NCBI GenBank assembly: GCA_913056195.1
Contig: CAJXMF010000012.1
Span: 1 to 52,423 of the forward strand
Reading direction: 5' to 3'
Source of the DNA: an uncultured Methylococcaceae bacterium
GTDB taxonomy: Bacteria; Pseudomonadota; Gammaproteobacteria; Methylococcales; Methylomonadaceae
Length of the DNA stretch: 52,423 nt
The notes under the pieces were generated by a model. That model ran no database searches, was not told the origin of the DNA, and saw nothing but the letters and a program-made list of their open reading frames with translations. Positions within the stretch are counted from its first letter, which is position 1, and the number at the start of each line of letters is the position of its first letter. Positions 9,323 through 19,079 of the stretch are shown in pieces. Both the position numbers and the translations under genes were made by a program.

Positions 9323-9718
9323 TTAATTGATGACGTAATGGCCACGATGGCGCATACAATTGACATATGCTCTGCGGTATTGATCGTTAGATTGAAAGCC
9401 TTGTTTAGATGCACCGCCAATACCGCCGATTGTCGCACCATAGGCCGCACCTTTGCCCGGGTCTCCTGAAATAGCGCCTAATGCCGCGCCAGTGGCCGCG
9501 CCGACCAGACCGCCGACGGCCGCGCCTTTTGCGGTTTCATTATAAACATTACCCGATGCCCGTGCGGCCAGTTGTTGGCATTCAGCTATATCTTGATTAA
9601 GACGATAAGCGTTTGGGTCGCCATAAGGGTCCACCGTAGGACTCCATCCCGTTTGACTGGCGCAAGCCGATAATAAAAGGCTGCTGCTGATAAGCGTTAA
9701 CAGTGTTTTTTGTTTCAT
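9323..9718 (-). CDS. Glycine-zipper lipoprotein
   Basis: Protein of 131 residues. A lipoprotein signal peptide ends in LLLSAC (Cys19), predicting a lipid-anchored envelope protein. Residues about 65-105 are a Gly/Ala-rich glycine zipper (AAVGGLVGAATGAALGAISG), the kind of segment that packs in membranes in outer-membrane lipoproteins of the YMGG/SlyB type. The C-terminus has a Cys and RHRGHYVIN. AGGAGAACTCA precedes the ATG, a good ribosome-binding site. It stands alone between the PAS/chemoreceptor unit and nth, on the same strand. The specific role is unknown; a structural or stress role is typical of the family. Confidence 0.85.
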   Translation of the reverse strand: MKQKTLLTLISSSLLLSACASQTGWSPTVDPYGDPNAYRLNQDIAECQQLAARASGNVYNETAKGAAVGGLVGAATGAALGAISGDPGKGAAYGATIGGIGGASKQGFQSNDQYRRAYVNCMRHRGHYVIN

Positions 9719-9842
9719 TGAGTTCTCCTGCTAGATAGTTGATGTGACAAATTTGCCATAATAGACCTGAACCAACGCTAAATAATTCCTGTAAGACAGG
9801 TTTAGCTGTATTTTATCCACCCTGCTGGGAAAGGAGCAGTTT

Positions 9843-9868
9843 CTCGTTCATAGCAGCATGGGAACGAG
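9843..9868. repeat. Degenerate REP-like hairpin
   Basis: CTCGTTC and GAACGAG form a 7-bp stem around a 12-base loop. It lies between nth and the lipoprotein gene and recalls the two hairpins at 7049 and 35622, but is less regular. It may help terminate nth transcription (minus strand). Confidence 0.4.
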
Positions 9869-9895
9869 CAATAGTATCAGGCCTCGTAATATCAG

Positions 9896-10531
9896 TTACT
9901 CAAGTATTTTATCGGGATATTCACACAAATCTTCAATCATGCAACTGCCGCAACGAGGTTTGCGGGCGATGCAGGTGTAACGGCCGTGCAAAATCAACAG
10001 ATGATGGGCGTCTTTTTTATGTTCTTTAGGCGTTACTTTGTCCAATTTTTTTTCTACTGCCAGCACGGTTTTACCAATCGCCAGTCTGGTGCGGTTGCAG
10101 ACCCTGAAAATATGCGTATCGACGGCAATAACCGGGTGGCCAAATGCAGTGTTTAAAATGACATTGGCTGTTTTTCGGCCAACGCCGGCTAATGCTTCCA
10201 GTGCTTCTCGGGTGTCGGGCACTTCGCCATTGTGTTTGTCAAGCAAACGCTGACACAGTTTGATGATATTGGCCGCTTTACTGTTAAACAGACCGATGGT
10301 TTTAATGTAGTCCTTCAGGCCGTCTTCACCCAGTGCCAAAATGGCTTCCGGTGTGTTGGCGTGTTTAAACAATTCTCTCGTCGCTTTATTGACGCCCTTG
10401 TCGGTGGCTTGCGCCGACAATACGACGGCAATCAGTAATTCAAACGGTGTCCTGTATTCCAGCTCGGTTGTCGGCTCAGGGATGACCTGAGCCAGACGGT
10501 CGAAGATTTGTTGGCGTTTTTTTTGATTCAT
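9896..10531 (-). CDS. nth: Endonuclease III
   Basis: Protein of 211 residues, the same size as the E. coli enzyme. It is a DNA glycosylase/AP lyase that removes oxidised pyrimidines in base-excision repair. The helix-hairpin-helix LAGVGRKTANVI holds the catalytic Lys120, Asp138 is in IAVDTHIFRV, and the 4Fe-4S cluster cysteines are 187, 194, 197 and 203 (C-x6-C-x2-C-x5-C). It begins 3 bases after the end of rep on the same strand, so rep and nth are very likely co-transcribed. Confidence 0.97.
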   Translation of the reverse strand: MNQKKRQQIFDRLAQVIPEPTTELEYRTPFELLIAVVLSAQATDKGVNKATRELFKHANTPEAILALGEDGLKDYIKTIGLFNSKAANIIKLCQRLLDKHNGEVPDTREALEALAGVGRKTANVILNTAFGHPVIAVDTHIFRVCNRTRLAIGKTVLAVEKKLDKVTPKEHKKDAHHLLILHGRYTCIARKPRCGSCMIEDLCEYPDKILE

Positions 10532-10534
10532 AGC

Positions 10535-12544
10535 TTACGTTTCCAGCATGGTCTTGAGTTGTGCCAGGCTTTGTTTACCCCGTTTTTTTACCGCGTCAGG
10601 ATCTAACGGTTTCTTTTGTGGCCACTCCAGGTCATCTTCCGGCAATTCCGACAAAAAACGACTGGGCTGGGTTTCTGCTACTTCGCCATAGCGCTTTCGG
10701 TGCGTGCAATAGCTGAAGGTACAGGTTTTTTGCGCGCGGGTGATGCCGACATACGCCAGACGTCGTTCTTCCTCGATCTGGTCGGCTTCAATGCTGCTCG
10801 AATGCGGCAGTAAATTTTCTTCAAAACCGATTAAAAATACATGCGGAAATTCAAGTCCCTTGGCCGCATGCAAGGTCATCAGGCTGACCCGGTCGCCCGC
10901 TTCTTCTTCCTGTTGGCGCTCCAAAACATCCATCAGCATGATACGGCTGATGACTTCGGACAGCGATTTGTTTTCACCGGCATCCGATTCGGCGATGCGC
11001 TTTAACCAGTCGATAAGGTCATCGATGTTGCGCATACGCCGATCGGCCGCCGCCGGTGTTTTACTGTTTTCCTTCAGCCATTGTTCGTATTGAATGTCAC
11101 GGATAAAGCGGCGAATGACGGCAAAGCTGTCATCGCTTTCGATGGCTTGGGCGGTCTCTTGCACCCAATGACAAAAGCGTTGCAGACGCTGCACCGCCTT
11201 GTCGTTCAAGGTCTGTTGCAAGCCTAATTCAGAACAGGCGCTGAACAGGCTGATGTGGCGGCCGGTTGCATAATCGCCCAGTTTTTCCAGCGTGCTGGGG
11301 CCAATCTCCCGTCGCGGCGTGTTCACAATGCGCAAAAAAGCGGCATCATCATCAGGATTTACAAACAAGCGCAAATAGGCGAGGATGTCTTTAACCTCCT
11401 GACAGGCAAAAAACGAGGTGCCGCCGGTAATAAAATAGGGCACATTGTTTTCTCTGAGGCAGCGTTCAAACAGGCGCGACTGATGATTGCCCCGGTACAG
11501 AATGGCGTAGTCAGAAAAACGAGCGCCGTGGCGGAATTTATGATGAATGATTTCCGAGACCACTTGCTTGGCCTCGGCCAGGTCATTGCGGTGCGTCAGT
11601 ACCCGTAATGGCCCGCCATAGCCTAATTCACTCCACAGTTTTTTTTCAAATACATGCGGGTTATTGGCGATCAACTGATTGGCCACCTTTAAAATTCGGC
11701 TGACAGAACGGTAATTCTGTTCCAGTTTAATGACTTTCAGGCGTGGGTAATCGCGTTGTAACTGTTGTAAATTTTCCGGTTGCGCGCCGCGCCAGGCATA
11801 AATGGACTGGTCGTCATCGCCGACCACGGTAAAACGGCCCAGGTTACCGGCTAAAAGACGTATCAACTGGTATTGAGTAAGATTGGTATCCTGATATTCA
11901 TCCACCAGCAAGTAGCGAATCCGGTTTTGCCATTTTTCCAGAATATCGGCGTGTTGCTGAAACAAAAATACCGGCAACAAAATCAAGTCATCAAAATCGA
12001 CGGCATTATAGGCTTTCAGACTGCGGCTGTATTCCTGATACAGATGGGCGGCCAGCAGGGTTTCATCGGTGGCGTTGGAAATCGCTTGTGCCGCCGGTAT
12101 ACAGGCATTTTTCCATTGGCTGATTTGCCCGCTGTAGTGTTCAACGGCGTCCAGGTCACCGTCATTCTGTCCATGGGCAATCAGGCTTCGTAACAGGGTG
12201 ATTTTATCCTGCTCATCAAACAGAGTCATGCCGGCTTTGTAGCCTAAGGTTTGGTGTTCGCGGCGTAAAATATCCTGGCCCAGTGCATGAAAGGTGGATA
12301 CTCGCAAACCACGACTGGCATCGTTGTCCAGTAATTTGTTTACGCGCGCTTTCATTTCCCGCGCCGCCTTATTGGTAAAGGTGACCGCAGCGATATGGCG
12401 GGCGGCGATGCCCTGTTGTTTAATCAGCCAGGCGATTTTTTCGGTAATCACCCGGGTTTTGCCACTGCCGGCGCCAGCCAGTACCAGCAGCGGTCGGTCA
12501 ATCAGCGTCACCGCCGCACGCTGTTGGGGGTTCAATTTAGCCAT
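10535..12544 (-). CDS. rep: ATP-dependent DNA helicase Rep
   Basis: Protein of 669 residues (E. coli Rep has 673). It is a superfamily 1A 3'-5' helicase that helps replication forks pass protein obstacles. Walker A AGAGSGKT is at about 23-30, Walker B is VDEYQDTN, then GDDDQSIYAWRGA, and motif VI is VGITRAQ. Length and the N-terminus MAKLNPQQRAAV point to Rep rather than UvrD, PcrA or a defence helicase. It lies 2 bases after comM and 3 bases before nth on the minus strand, suggesting a comM-rep-nth transcript. Confidence 0.95.
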   Translation of the reverse strand: MAKLNPQQRAAVTLIDRPLLVLAGAGSGKTRVITEKIAWLIKQQGIAARHIAAVTFTNKAAREMKARVNKLLDNDASRGLRVSTFHALGQDILRREHQTLGYKAGMTLFDEQDKITLLRSLIAHGQNDGDLDAVEHYSGQISQWKNACIPAAQAISNATDETLLAAHLYQEYSRSLKAYNAVDFDDLILLPVFLFQQHADILEKWQNRIRYLLVDEYQDTNLTQYQLIRLLAGNLGRFTVVGDDDQSIYAWRGAQPENLQQLQRDYPRLKVIKLEQNYRSVSRILKVANQLIANNPHVFEKKLWSELGYGGPLRVLTHRNDLAEAKQVVSEIIHHKFRHGARFSDYAILYRGNHQSRLFERCLRENNVPYFITGGTSFFACQEVKDILAYLRLFVNPDDDAAFLRIVNTPRREIGPSTLEKLGDYATGRHISLFSACSELGLQQTLNDKAVQRLQRFCHWVQETAQAIESDDSFAVIRRFIRDIQYEQWLKENSKTPAAADRRMRNIDDLIDWLKRIAESDAGENKSLSEVISRIMLMDVLERQQEEEAGDRVSLMTLHAAKGLEFPHVFLIGFEENLLPHSSSIEADQIEEERRLAYVGITRAQKTCTFSYCTHRKRYGEVAETQPSRFLSELPEDDLEWPQKKPLDPDAVKKRGKQSLAQLKTMLET

Positions 12545-12546
12545 GA

Positions 12547-14055
12547 TTATTGACGATCCAGTTTGCGGTAGCTCAACGCTTCGCTGATATGGGCCAGCTC
12601 GATGTTATCGGTATTTGCTAAATCGGCGATGGTGCGCGCGACTTTTAGAATACGATGATAGGCGCGGTGCGACAGGCCAAATTTCTGCATGGCCTGTTCT
12701 AAAACGCTATGGGTACGGTCATCAAGCTGACAAAAGCGATTGATTTCCTTGACTGTCAACGAGCCATTACTTTTACCGGCCCGGTTGACAGCGAGCTGCC
12801 TGGCGGCGATCACACGCTGACGGATAACGGCACTGGATTCTTCGTGCTGATTGTCGCTATGACGTAAAACATCCAGATCAACCCGGGGCACTTCCAGGTG
12901 CATGTCGATTCTGTCCAGCAGTGGGCCGGAAACACGGGCGCGGTAACGGGCGACCTGTTCGGAGCTGCAATGACAGCGACCGGAGGCATCGCCGAGATAA
13001 CCGCAGGGACAGGGATTCATGGCGGCAATGAGTTGAAAGCGGGCTGGAAAATCAGCCTGGCGTGCGGCACGGGAAATGGTGATATGGCCGGTTTCCAGGG
13101 GCTCGCGCAACACTTCCAGCACTTTACGGTCGAATTCAGGCAGTTCATCCAGAAATAAGGCGCCATGATGCGCCAGTGAAATTTCGCCCGGCTTGGGGTT
13201 GCTGCCGCCCCCGACTAAAGCCGCGGCCGAGGCGGTATGGTGCGGCGCTCGAAACGGGGGGTTACGCCAGTTGCTGACGGCAAAGCCCTGATCGCTGATC
13301 GAGGCGATGGCGGCCGATTCCTGCGCCTGTTGCTCGGTCAGTTCGGGCAAAATCGACGGCAATCTTGAGGCCAGCATTGATTTTCCGGTGCCCGGCGGGC
13401 CAATCATCAACAGGTTATGCTGGCCGACGGCGGCAATTTCAAAGGCACGTTTGACCTGATATTGACCTTTGACATCGGCAAAATCCGGTGCATCGAGCGG
13501 TGCTGTCAGTGTCGAAGTATCCTGGCTGAAAAAGGCAATCGGCTGTTGGCCGCTTAAATGGCCGCACACCTGCAACAGGCTGCTGGCCGGTAATATTTGA
13601 GCATCACGGATTAACGCCGCTTCCGTCTGGTTTTGTTGGGGGAGCAGCAGTTTTCGCCCCGCATCCCGGCACTGCATGGCGACCGGCAAACAACCATTGA
13701 TACCGCGTAACTCACCACTGAGCGATAATTCGCCAACCAACTCGTATTCGGCCAGTTGTTGCCGCGGAATCTGTTGCGAGGCGGCCAGAATACCGATGGC
13801 GATGGCCAGGTCAAAACGGCCACCTTCTTTGGGTAAATCAGCCGGTGCCAGATTGATGGTGATGCGTTGCATCGGAAATTCAAATTGTGAGTTGATAATG
13901 GCGCCGCGTACCCGGTCTTTGCTTTCTTTGACGGCGGTTTCCGGTAAACCGACAATATTGAGTGCCGGCAGACCATTGCTGACATGAACTTCCACCGTCA
14001 CCAGCGGCGCATGAATGCCACTGCGTCCGCGGCTGTAAACAATGGCAAGAGACAT
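12547..14055 (-). CDS. comM: YifB/ComM family Mg-chelatase-like AAA+ ATPase
   Basis: Protein of 502 residues, full length for ComM. ComM is a hexameric helicase that promotes branch migration during natural transformation; most gammaproteobacteria carry it. The N-terminal ChlI-type domain is at 1-180, and the AAA+ core has Walker A IGPPGTGKS at about 218-226 and LFLDELPEF as Walker B. Its CPCGY-x6-CHC cysteines are retained. It is first in the minus-strand group comM-rep-nth. The 275 bases to the divergent RND gene should contain promoters for both directions, but I see no clear consensus pair there. Confidence 0.93.
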   Translation of the reverse strand: MSLAIVYSRGRSGIHAPLVTVEVHVSNGLPALNIVGLPETAVKESKDRVRGAIINSQFEFPMQRITINLAPADLPKEGGRFDLAIAIGILAASQQIPRQQLAEYELVGELSLSGELRGINGCLPVAMQCRDAGRKLLLPQQNQTEAALIRDAQILPASSLLQVCGHLSGQQPIAFFSQDTSTLTAPLDAPDFADVKGQYQVKRAFEIAAVGQHNLLMIGPPGTGKSMLASRLPSILPELTEQQAQESAAIASISDQGFAVSNWRNPPFRAPHHTASAAALVGGGSNPKPGEISLAHHGALFLDELPEFDRKVLEVLREPLETGHITISRAARQADFPARFQLIAAMNPCPCGYLGDASGRCHCSSEQVARYRARVSGPLLDRIDMHLEVPRVDLDVLRHSDNQHEESSAVIRQRVIAARQLAVNRAGKSNGSLTVKEINRFCQLDDRTHSVLEQAMQKFGLSHRAYHRILKVARTIADLANTDNIELAHISEALSYRKLDRQ

Positions 14056-14330
14056 AAGAACAATCAGACTCCGGTTTAAAAGTGATTATGGTATCACTGT
14101 AAGGGGTGGTTTTGTTATTTTAGCGCGTCTTGCCAGCGTGCGATCATTTTCGGGCAGTCTTATGGATGGATAAGCGCAGGCATCTGCCAAAACAATATTT
14201 GAATTTGCTGGTTGAATGAATCTGCAGATTGTCAGGTTCGCTGAGTATAATGGCGCATCAAGGGATGTCTATCATGTGGCGTCAGGGGTACTCGCGATGT
14301 TTTTGATGTTTTTAGGGTTATAGGGTTTTC

Positions 14331-17300
14331 ATGCTGTCTTTATTAGTCCGGTTTTCCATTCGTTTTGCGCCGCTGATTGTGATTCTGGCGGTGGTTCTAC
14401 TCGGCTATGGCGGTTATCGCTTCAGTCAGGCCGGGCTGGATATTTTTCCGGAGTTTTCGCCTAAACAGGTCATTATTCAAACCGAAGCACCGGGGTTGCC
14501 GTCTGAACATGTCGAAGTCTTGGTGACGCAACCGATTGAAACGGTTCTGGCCGGTTTGATTGGCCTGAAATTTATGCGCTCTGAGTCGATTCAGGGATTA
14601 TCGGTGGTGACGGTCGTCTTTAACGAAGACAGTGATATCCGCATCAATCGACAGCGCGTTGCCGAGCGCTTGCGCACGATTGCATCACGACTGCCTGCGG
14701 GTGTCCAGCCGCCGGTGCTGGTGCCGCTGTCGTCGTCATCGGCGACGGTGATGACGCTGGGGATGGTCAGTGAGGATAAAAACCTGATGCAATTGCGCAG
14801 CTTTGCCGATTGGACGTTGGTGCCGCGCCTCATGGCTGTTCCGGGTGTGGCTGATGTCAATGTTTTTGGTGGACATATCCGGGAGTTACAAATTCAGCTG
14901 GATCCGGTTAAATTACAGCGCTATCAGTTATCCATGTCTGAGGTGATCGACGCGGCGCGAGCGGTCGGTCAGCCGGGCAGTGGCGGTGGTTTTATCGAAA
15001 ATGCCAATCAGCGTTTCAGCCTCAAGGTCAGCGATGTCATGCAAACGCCAGAGCAATTGGCATCACTGATTGTCCGCCGTCAGCCGGGCAAAAATATTGT
15101 ATTGGGTGATGTTGCGCATATTGCGTACGCGCCAAAACCGTCATTTAGCGCGGCTCAGATTATGGGACAGCCCGGTGTTGTGATGATGGTCATTGGCCAA
15201 TATGGGGCGAATACCTTATCCGTTTCGCGGCGGGTGGAAGCGGTTTTGCGCGAATTTGAACCGTTATTTCAGAAACAGAAGATCCGCTTTTATCCGCATT
15301 TGTTCAGGCCAGCCGATTATATCGAAACCTCGTTTTCCAACCTTTTCGGCCATTTGTTGATCGGCGCGGGTTTTGTTTTACTGGTGTTGGTGTTGTTTTT
15401 GTATAACCTGCGTACAGCATTGATTTCGACGCTGGCGATTCCGGTGTCATTGATAGCAGCGATTGTGATTTTACTGGAAGCGGGTGTGCATTTGAATGTC
15501 ATGGTTCTGGGCGGATTGGCGATTGTGTTGGGCGAAGTCGTGGACGATGCGATTATCGATTGTGAGAATATTTTTCGTCGTCTGCGAGAAAATAATCGTG
15601 CGGCAAACCCACAGAATTCGGCCCAGGTCGTTCTGAATGCCTCGCTGGAAGTACGCAGTTCGGTGGTTTACGCCAGTTTTATCGTGGCATTGGTTTTTGT
15701 GCCCTTATTGACCTTGGATGGCGTAGCCGGTCGATTGTTTGCCCCTTTGGGCTATGCCTATATTCTGGCGATTCTGGCATCATTGCTGGTGGCCTTGACG
15801 CTCACGCCGGCATTAAGTCTGTTGTTGCTGGGCAATAAATCATTATCGACAGCGGAACCGCCATTGATTCGTGTGTTAAAACCCGTTTACGGGGTGGTTT
15901 TAAGCGGAGTTAAACGTCATTTAAAAGCGGTATTGGCACTCTTGTTGATGGTCAGTGTGTTGGCATTTTATTTATTGGAGCAGGTCGAGCACAAATTTTT
16001 GCCGGAATTGCGGGAAGGGCATTATATGGTACATACCAGCAGTATGCCCGGCACATCTCTGGCTCAATCGATTGCACTGGGGCAAGCGTTGACGGCGCAG
16101 TTTTTAAAGATTAAAGGGGTGGCGTCAGTTTCGCAATGGGCCGGCCGCGCCGAGCGTGGCGCGGATACCTATGGCACGCATTACAGCGAATATGAGGTGC
16201 GCTTGAAGCCGCTGTCTGGTCGTGACCAACAACGGGTATTTGAGCAGTTGCGCCGTGTGTTGCAGGGTTTTCCAGGTATTGTGGCGGAAGTGAATACCTT
16301 TTTAACCGAACGTATTGATGAAACGATTTCCGGTTACACGGCGCCGGTGGTTGTCAATCTTTACGGCAATGATTTGCGCGAACTGGATCGGCAAGCTGCC
16401 CGCGTCGCCGCCATCATGCAGTCGATTGATGGGGCAGAAGATGTCCAACTGAGGTCACCGCCGGCGATGCCCGATATTCTGATCGAACTGGATGAAGCAA
16501 GTCTGGCGCGTTTTGGTTTGCGTCCGGCCGTGATTCGACAAGCCATTGAAACGGCGTATCGGGGGCGTGTGGTGAGTCAGCAGATACAAGGTAATCGATT
16601 GCTCGACATCAGTGTCACGCTGCCGCCTGAGATGCGTGCTGATGCTGAGTCGATCCGGCATATTCCGATAAAAACACTCGATGGCGCGGTGATCGAATTA
16701 GGCCGGGTGGTCAGCATTCGTCATGGTGACAGCCGCTATAATATTTTGCATCAAAACGCTCAACGCAAACAGACCATTACCTGTGGGGTCGATAACCGCG
16801 ATATGGATGGTTTTATGCATGCACTCAAAACGCGCGTGCTGGATGAAATCGAATTCTCGAGTAACAGTTATCCTGAATTTACGGGTGCTGCGACCGAGCA
16901 ACGCCAGGCCCGGCATAAGCTGATTCTACATGCACTGCTGGCCGGTATTGGGGTGTTAATTTTTATTTATTTGGCGATGAACAATGTACGCAATATGTTG
17001 TTGACCCTGACTAATCTTCCATTCGCCTTATTAGGCGGTGTTGCTGCGGTGCTGTTGACTCACGTCAGTCTATCGGTCGGCGCGGTGGTGGGCTTTATCA
17101 CCTTGTTCGGTATCACCGTGCGCAACAGTATTATGTTGATTTCGCATTATCAGCATTTAGTGCAGGATGAAGGTTTGCCCTGGAACTGGCAGACCGTGGT
17201 AGTGGGTGCGCAGCAACGTTTACCCTCTATTTTGATGACCGCGTTGGTGACTGCCCTGGCAATGTTTCCCATTGCCTTTAACAGCGATAATCCGGGGCGG

Positions 17301-17420
17301 GAAATCATGGGGCCTATGGCAGCGATCATTATCGGCGGCCTGGTGTCCTCGACATTTTTAAATTTACTGCTGATGCCGGTGATTTTGGCACGTTATGGTC
17401 AATTCAAGAAATCGCCTTAA
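14331..17420 (+). CDS. RND efflux transporter of the CusA/CzcA (heavy-metal) type
   Basis: Protein of 1029 residues, complete for an RND pump: a membrane segment at about 12-29, a periplasmic porter loop, membrane segments 2-6 at about 335-490, a second loop, and the last segments at about 865-1025. The membrane motif GEVVDDAIIDCENIFRRL (about 404-421) places it in the metal-efflux (HME) branch, where acidic residues relay protons. These pumps normally work with a periplasmic adaptor and an outer-membrane channel, but neither gene is adjacent. Substrate cannot be assigned; a distant partner set or an unusual role is possible. The only neighbour on the strand is a small membrane protein 56 bases downstream. 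Confidence 0.93.
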   Translation: MLSLLVRFSIRFAPLIVILAVVLLGYGGYRFSQAGLDIFPEFSPKQVIIQTEAPGLPSEHVEVLVTQPIETVLAGLIGLKFMRSESIQGLSVVTVVFNEDSDIRINRQRVAERLRTIASRLPAGVQPPVLVPLSSSSATVMTLGMVSEDKNLMQLRSFADWTLVPRLMAVPGVADVNVFGGHIRELQIQLDPVKLQRYQLSMSEVIDAARAVGQPGSGGGFIENANQRFSLKVSDVMQTPEQLASLIVRRQPGKNIVLGDVAHIAYAPKPSFSAAQIMGQPGVVMMVIGQYGANTLSVSRRVEAVLREFEPLFQKQKIRFYPHLFRPADYIETSFSNLFGHLLIGAGFVLLVLVLFLYNLRTALISTLAIPVSLIAAIVILLEAGVHLNVMVLGGLAIVLGEVVDDAIIDCENIFRRLRENNRAANPQNSAQVVLNASLEVRSSVVYASFIVALVFVPLLTLDGVAGRLFAPLGYAYILAILASLLVALTLTPALSLLLLGNKSLSTAEPPLIRVLKPVYGVVLSGVKRHLKAVLALLLMVSVLAFYLLEQVEHKFLPELREGHYMVHTSSMPGTSLAQSIALGQALTAQFLKIKGVASVSQWAGRAERGADTYGTHYSEYEVRLKPLSGRDQQRVFEQLRRVLQGFPGIVAEVNTFLTERIDETISGYTAPVVVNLYGNDLRELDRQAARVAAIMQSIDGAEDVQLRSPPAMPDILIELDEASLARFGLRPAVIRQAIETAYRGRVVSQQIQGNRLLDISVTLPPEMRADAESIRHIPIKTLDGAVIELGRVVSIRHGDSRYNILHQNAQRKQTITCGVDNRDMDGFMHALKTRVLDEIEFSSNSYPEFTGAATEQRQARHKLILHALLAGIGVLIFIYLAMNNVRNMLLTLTNLPFALLGGVAAVLLTHVSLSVGAVVGFITLFGITVRNSIMLISHYQHLVQDEGLPWNWQTVVVGAQQRLPSILMTALVTALAMFPIAFNSDNPGREIMGPMAAIIIGGLVSSTFLNLLLMPVILARYGQFKKSP

Positions 17421-17476
17421 ATTTTACATCTGCCAGCCGATACTTTGTTTGTTGCAACTTAAAACAGAGTGGAAAC

Positions 17477-17737
17477 ATGGCAGAAGCATATATTCCAGGG
17501 CCTATGCGGGTGATTTGGGGCAGCATGGGGGCATGGTGGGTTGGACACGTTCTCAATCCCGGTTTTTTTTCGGTGGCTGTACTTATGGCGTTTTGGATGC
17601 CGGTGTTGTTTATTGAGCTTTATTATCATCTGCCTTCGAGCGAAAGCGCAGAAACTGACGCATCGGGTTCTAAATCATCAGAACCAGAATTGATGGCGCA
17701 AACTGAAGATGGGGTGGAAGAGACCGAGGCGGCTTGA
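17477..17737 (+). CDS. Small membrane protein of unknown function
   Basis: Protein of 86 residues. The first 55 are rich in Trp, Gly, Phe and Met (IWGSMGAWWVGH, SVAVLMAFWMPVLFIELYYH) and form one or two membrane segments. The last 30 are hydrophilic and acidic (Ser/Glu-rich). I do not recognise it. It follows the RND gene at 56 bases on the same strand, so co-expression is possible. Its stop abuts the stop of the convergent HPP/CBS gene with no base between them. The biased composition and plausible start support a real gene, but there is no strong ribosome-binding site. Confidence 0.65.
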   Translation: MAEAYIPGPMRVIWGSMGAWWVGHVLNPGFFSVAVLMAFWMPVLFIELYYHLPSSESAETDASGSKSSEPELMAQTEDGVEETEAA

Positions 17738-18949
17738 TCAGCTTGTATGTGTTGCGAGTGTCACGTTATAGATTGCGGAAATTAAATCGGCCTTATATAC
17801 CATGCCAACCAGCCGATTATCAGCATTGACAATCGGGATTTGGCGATGTTCCTGAAGAGACATTAATGGAATCAGTTCAACAATATGGGCGCTATCGGGG
17901 ATGGTTATAACCGACGATGTCATAATCTGTCCGACAGCTTCAGGTTTGCGGGCATGGACATCGGTCGTACGGCGTATAAACTGGCGAAATTTATCCTGAA
18001 AATCGGCATATGCATTGAGGTCGAGGAATTTAAAAAAATCATGCCAGGTAATGATGCCGATTACATATCCGGCACGATCTATCACCGGCAAGGCCTTCAG
18101 GTTTTGTTGGTACATCATCGTCCAGGCTTCTTCCACCTCGGTGCCAAATTCAACTGTGCTGACGTCACGATGCATAATGTCGGCTGTACAGATGTTGCCC
18201 CGAATACGTTTGAAGGTATTCATTTCGGTTCGGGTCAGGATTTTGGCTAGATCGGCGGGCGTCATATCGACAAAAACATCCATCTCTTTTAACGCTTGCG
18301 TCATATCCTGTTCTGAAATACCGATTTTATATTCGGGCCGGGTTATCGTACTCGATGGCGATTGTACGCTAGCTTTTGTCGGTAACGGGCTGGGGTAGTT
18401 GCGTTTCATCAGCAGGCGATTGATGAAGAGCGATAACAGCAGCATAAACCCAACATTGATGGCCACGGGGTGGAGTACAAATTGATAGCCTAAAGACATG
18501 ACAGAATCGCTTGCCAGTACCGGCGCCAGGCTGGTTGCAGCGCCGGGTGGGTGCAGGCAGCGTAACAGTACCATGACCAACACCGATCCTCCTACGGCAA
18601 CGGCTGAGGCCGATGCAACTTCATGGATGTTGAGCGCGCAAGCCACACCAATCAAAGCGGAGCTAAGCTGACCTCCGACAAAGGGCCAGGGTTGAGCCAG
18701 CGGGCTGTTTGGAATAAAAAATAAAATCACGGCAGAGGCCCCTAACGAAGCAATAATCATCGGATATTGCTGTCCAAGCCCAACAATATGCGTGCTTAAT
18801 GCCACAAAGAAAATAGAGCAAAAACAGGCAATGGTGGAATAGATTTTTGCTTTAAGGCTTAAATTGACAGGATCAACCGTCAGGAAGCGTAACATTTTCA
18901 TGGACGTCAATATACTACGCTTCACAGAAGCGTTCATCATCTTAAGCAT
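17738..18949 (-). CDS. HPP family membrane protein with paired CBS domains
   Basis: Protein of 403 residues. Residues about 30-190 hold four or more membrane helices of the HPP family, including its signature HPPGAATSLAPVLAS. Two CBS domains follow at about 250-400 (TADIMHRDVSTVEFGTEV; QIMTSSVITIPDSA), which usually bind adenine nucleotides and regulate the attached protein. HPP proteins have been linked to nitrite transport in chloroplasts and cyanobacteria; here the substrate is unknown. Several Met codons lie near the N-terminus and the true start could be up to 17 residues later. It is divergent from the TRAP transporter genes. Confidence 0.88.
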   Translation of the reverse strand: MLKMMNASVKRSILTSMKMLRFLTVDPVNLSLKAKIYSTIACFCSIFFVALSTHIVGLGQQYPMIIASLGASAVILFFIPNSPLAQPWPFVGGQLSSALIGVACALNIHEVASASAVAVGGSVLVMVLLRCLHPPGAATSLAPVLASDSVMSLGYQFVLHPVAINVGFMLLLSLFINRLLMKRNYPSPLPTKASVQSPSSTITRPEYKIGISEQDMTQALKEMDVFVDMTPADLAKILTRTEMNTFKRIRGNICTADIMHRDVSTVEFGTEVEEAWTMMYQQNLKALPVIDRAGYVIGIITWHDFFKFLDLNAYADFQDKFRQFIRRTTDVHARKPEAVGQIMTSSVITIPDSAHIVELIPLMSLQEHRQIPIVNADNRLVGMVYKADLISAIYNVTLATHTS

Positions 18950-19079
18950 TCTTTTTTATCTTGCTTGGGCAAGGTTGTCCCCGAATTATTTTTGGCCGTT
19001 TAAATTCTGTATTATGTTGTAAATTGGCAACATGGCCGTCGCTTTTCAGGTAAAATGGCGTTTTTTGTCTTCAGATGCT

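Noticed and set aside
10535-12544. Rep as a helicase of an anti-phage defence system
   Set aside because: Length, motifs and the comM-rep-nth context fit housekeeping Rep; there is no nuclease or toxin partner.
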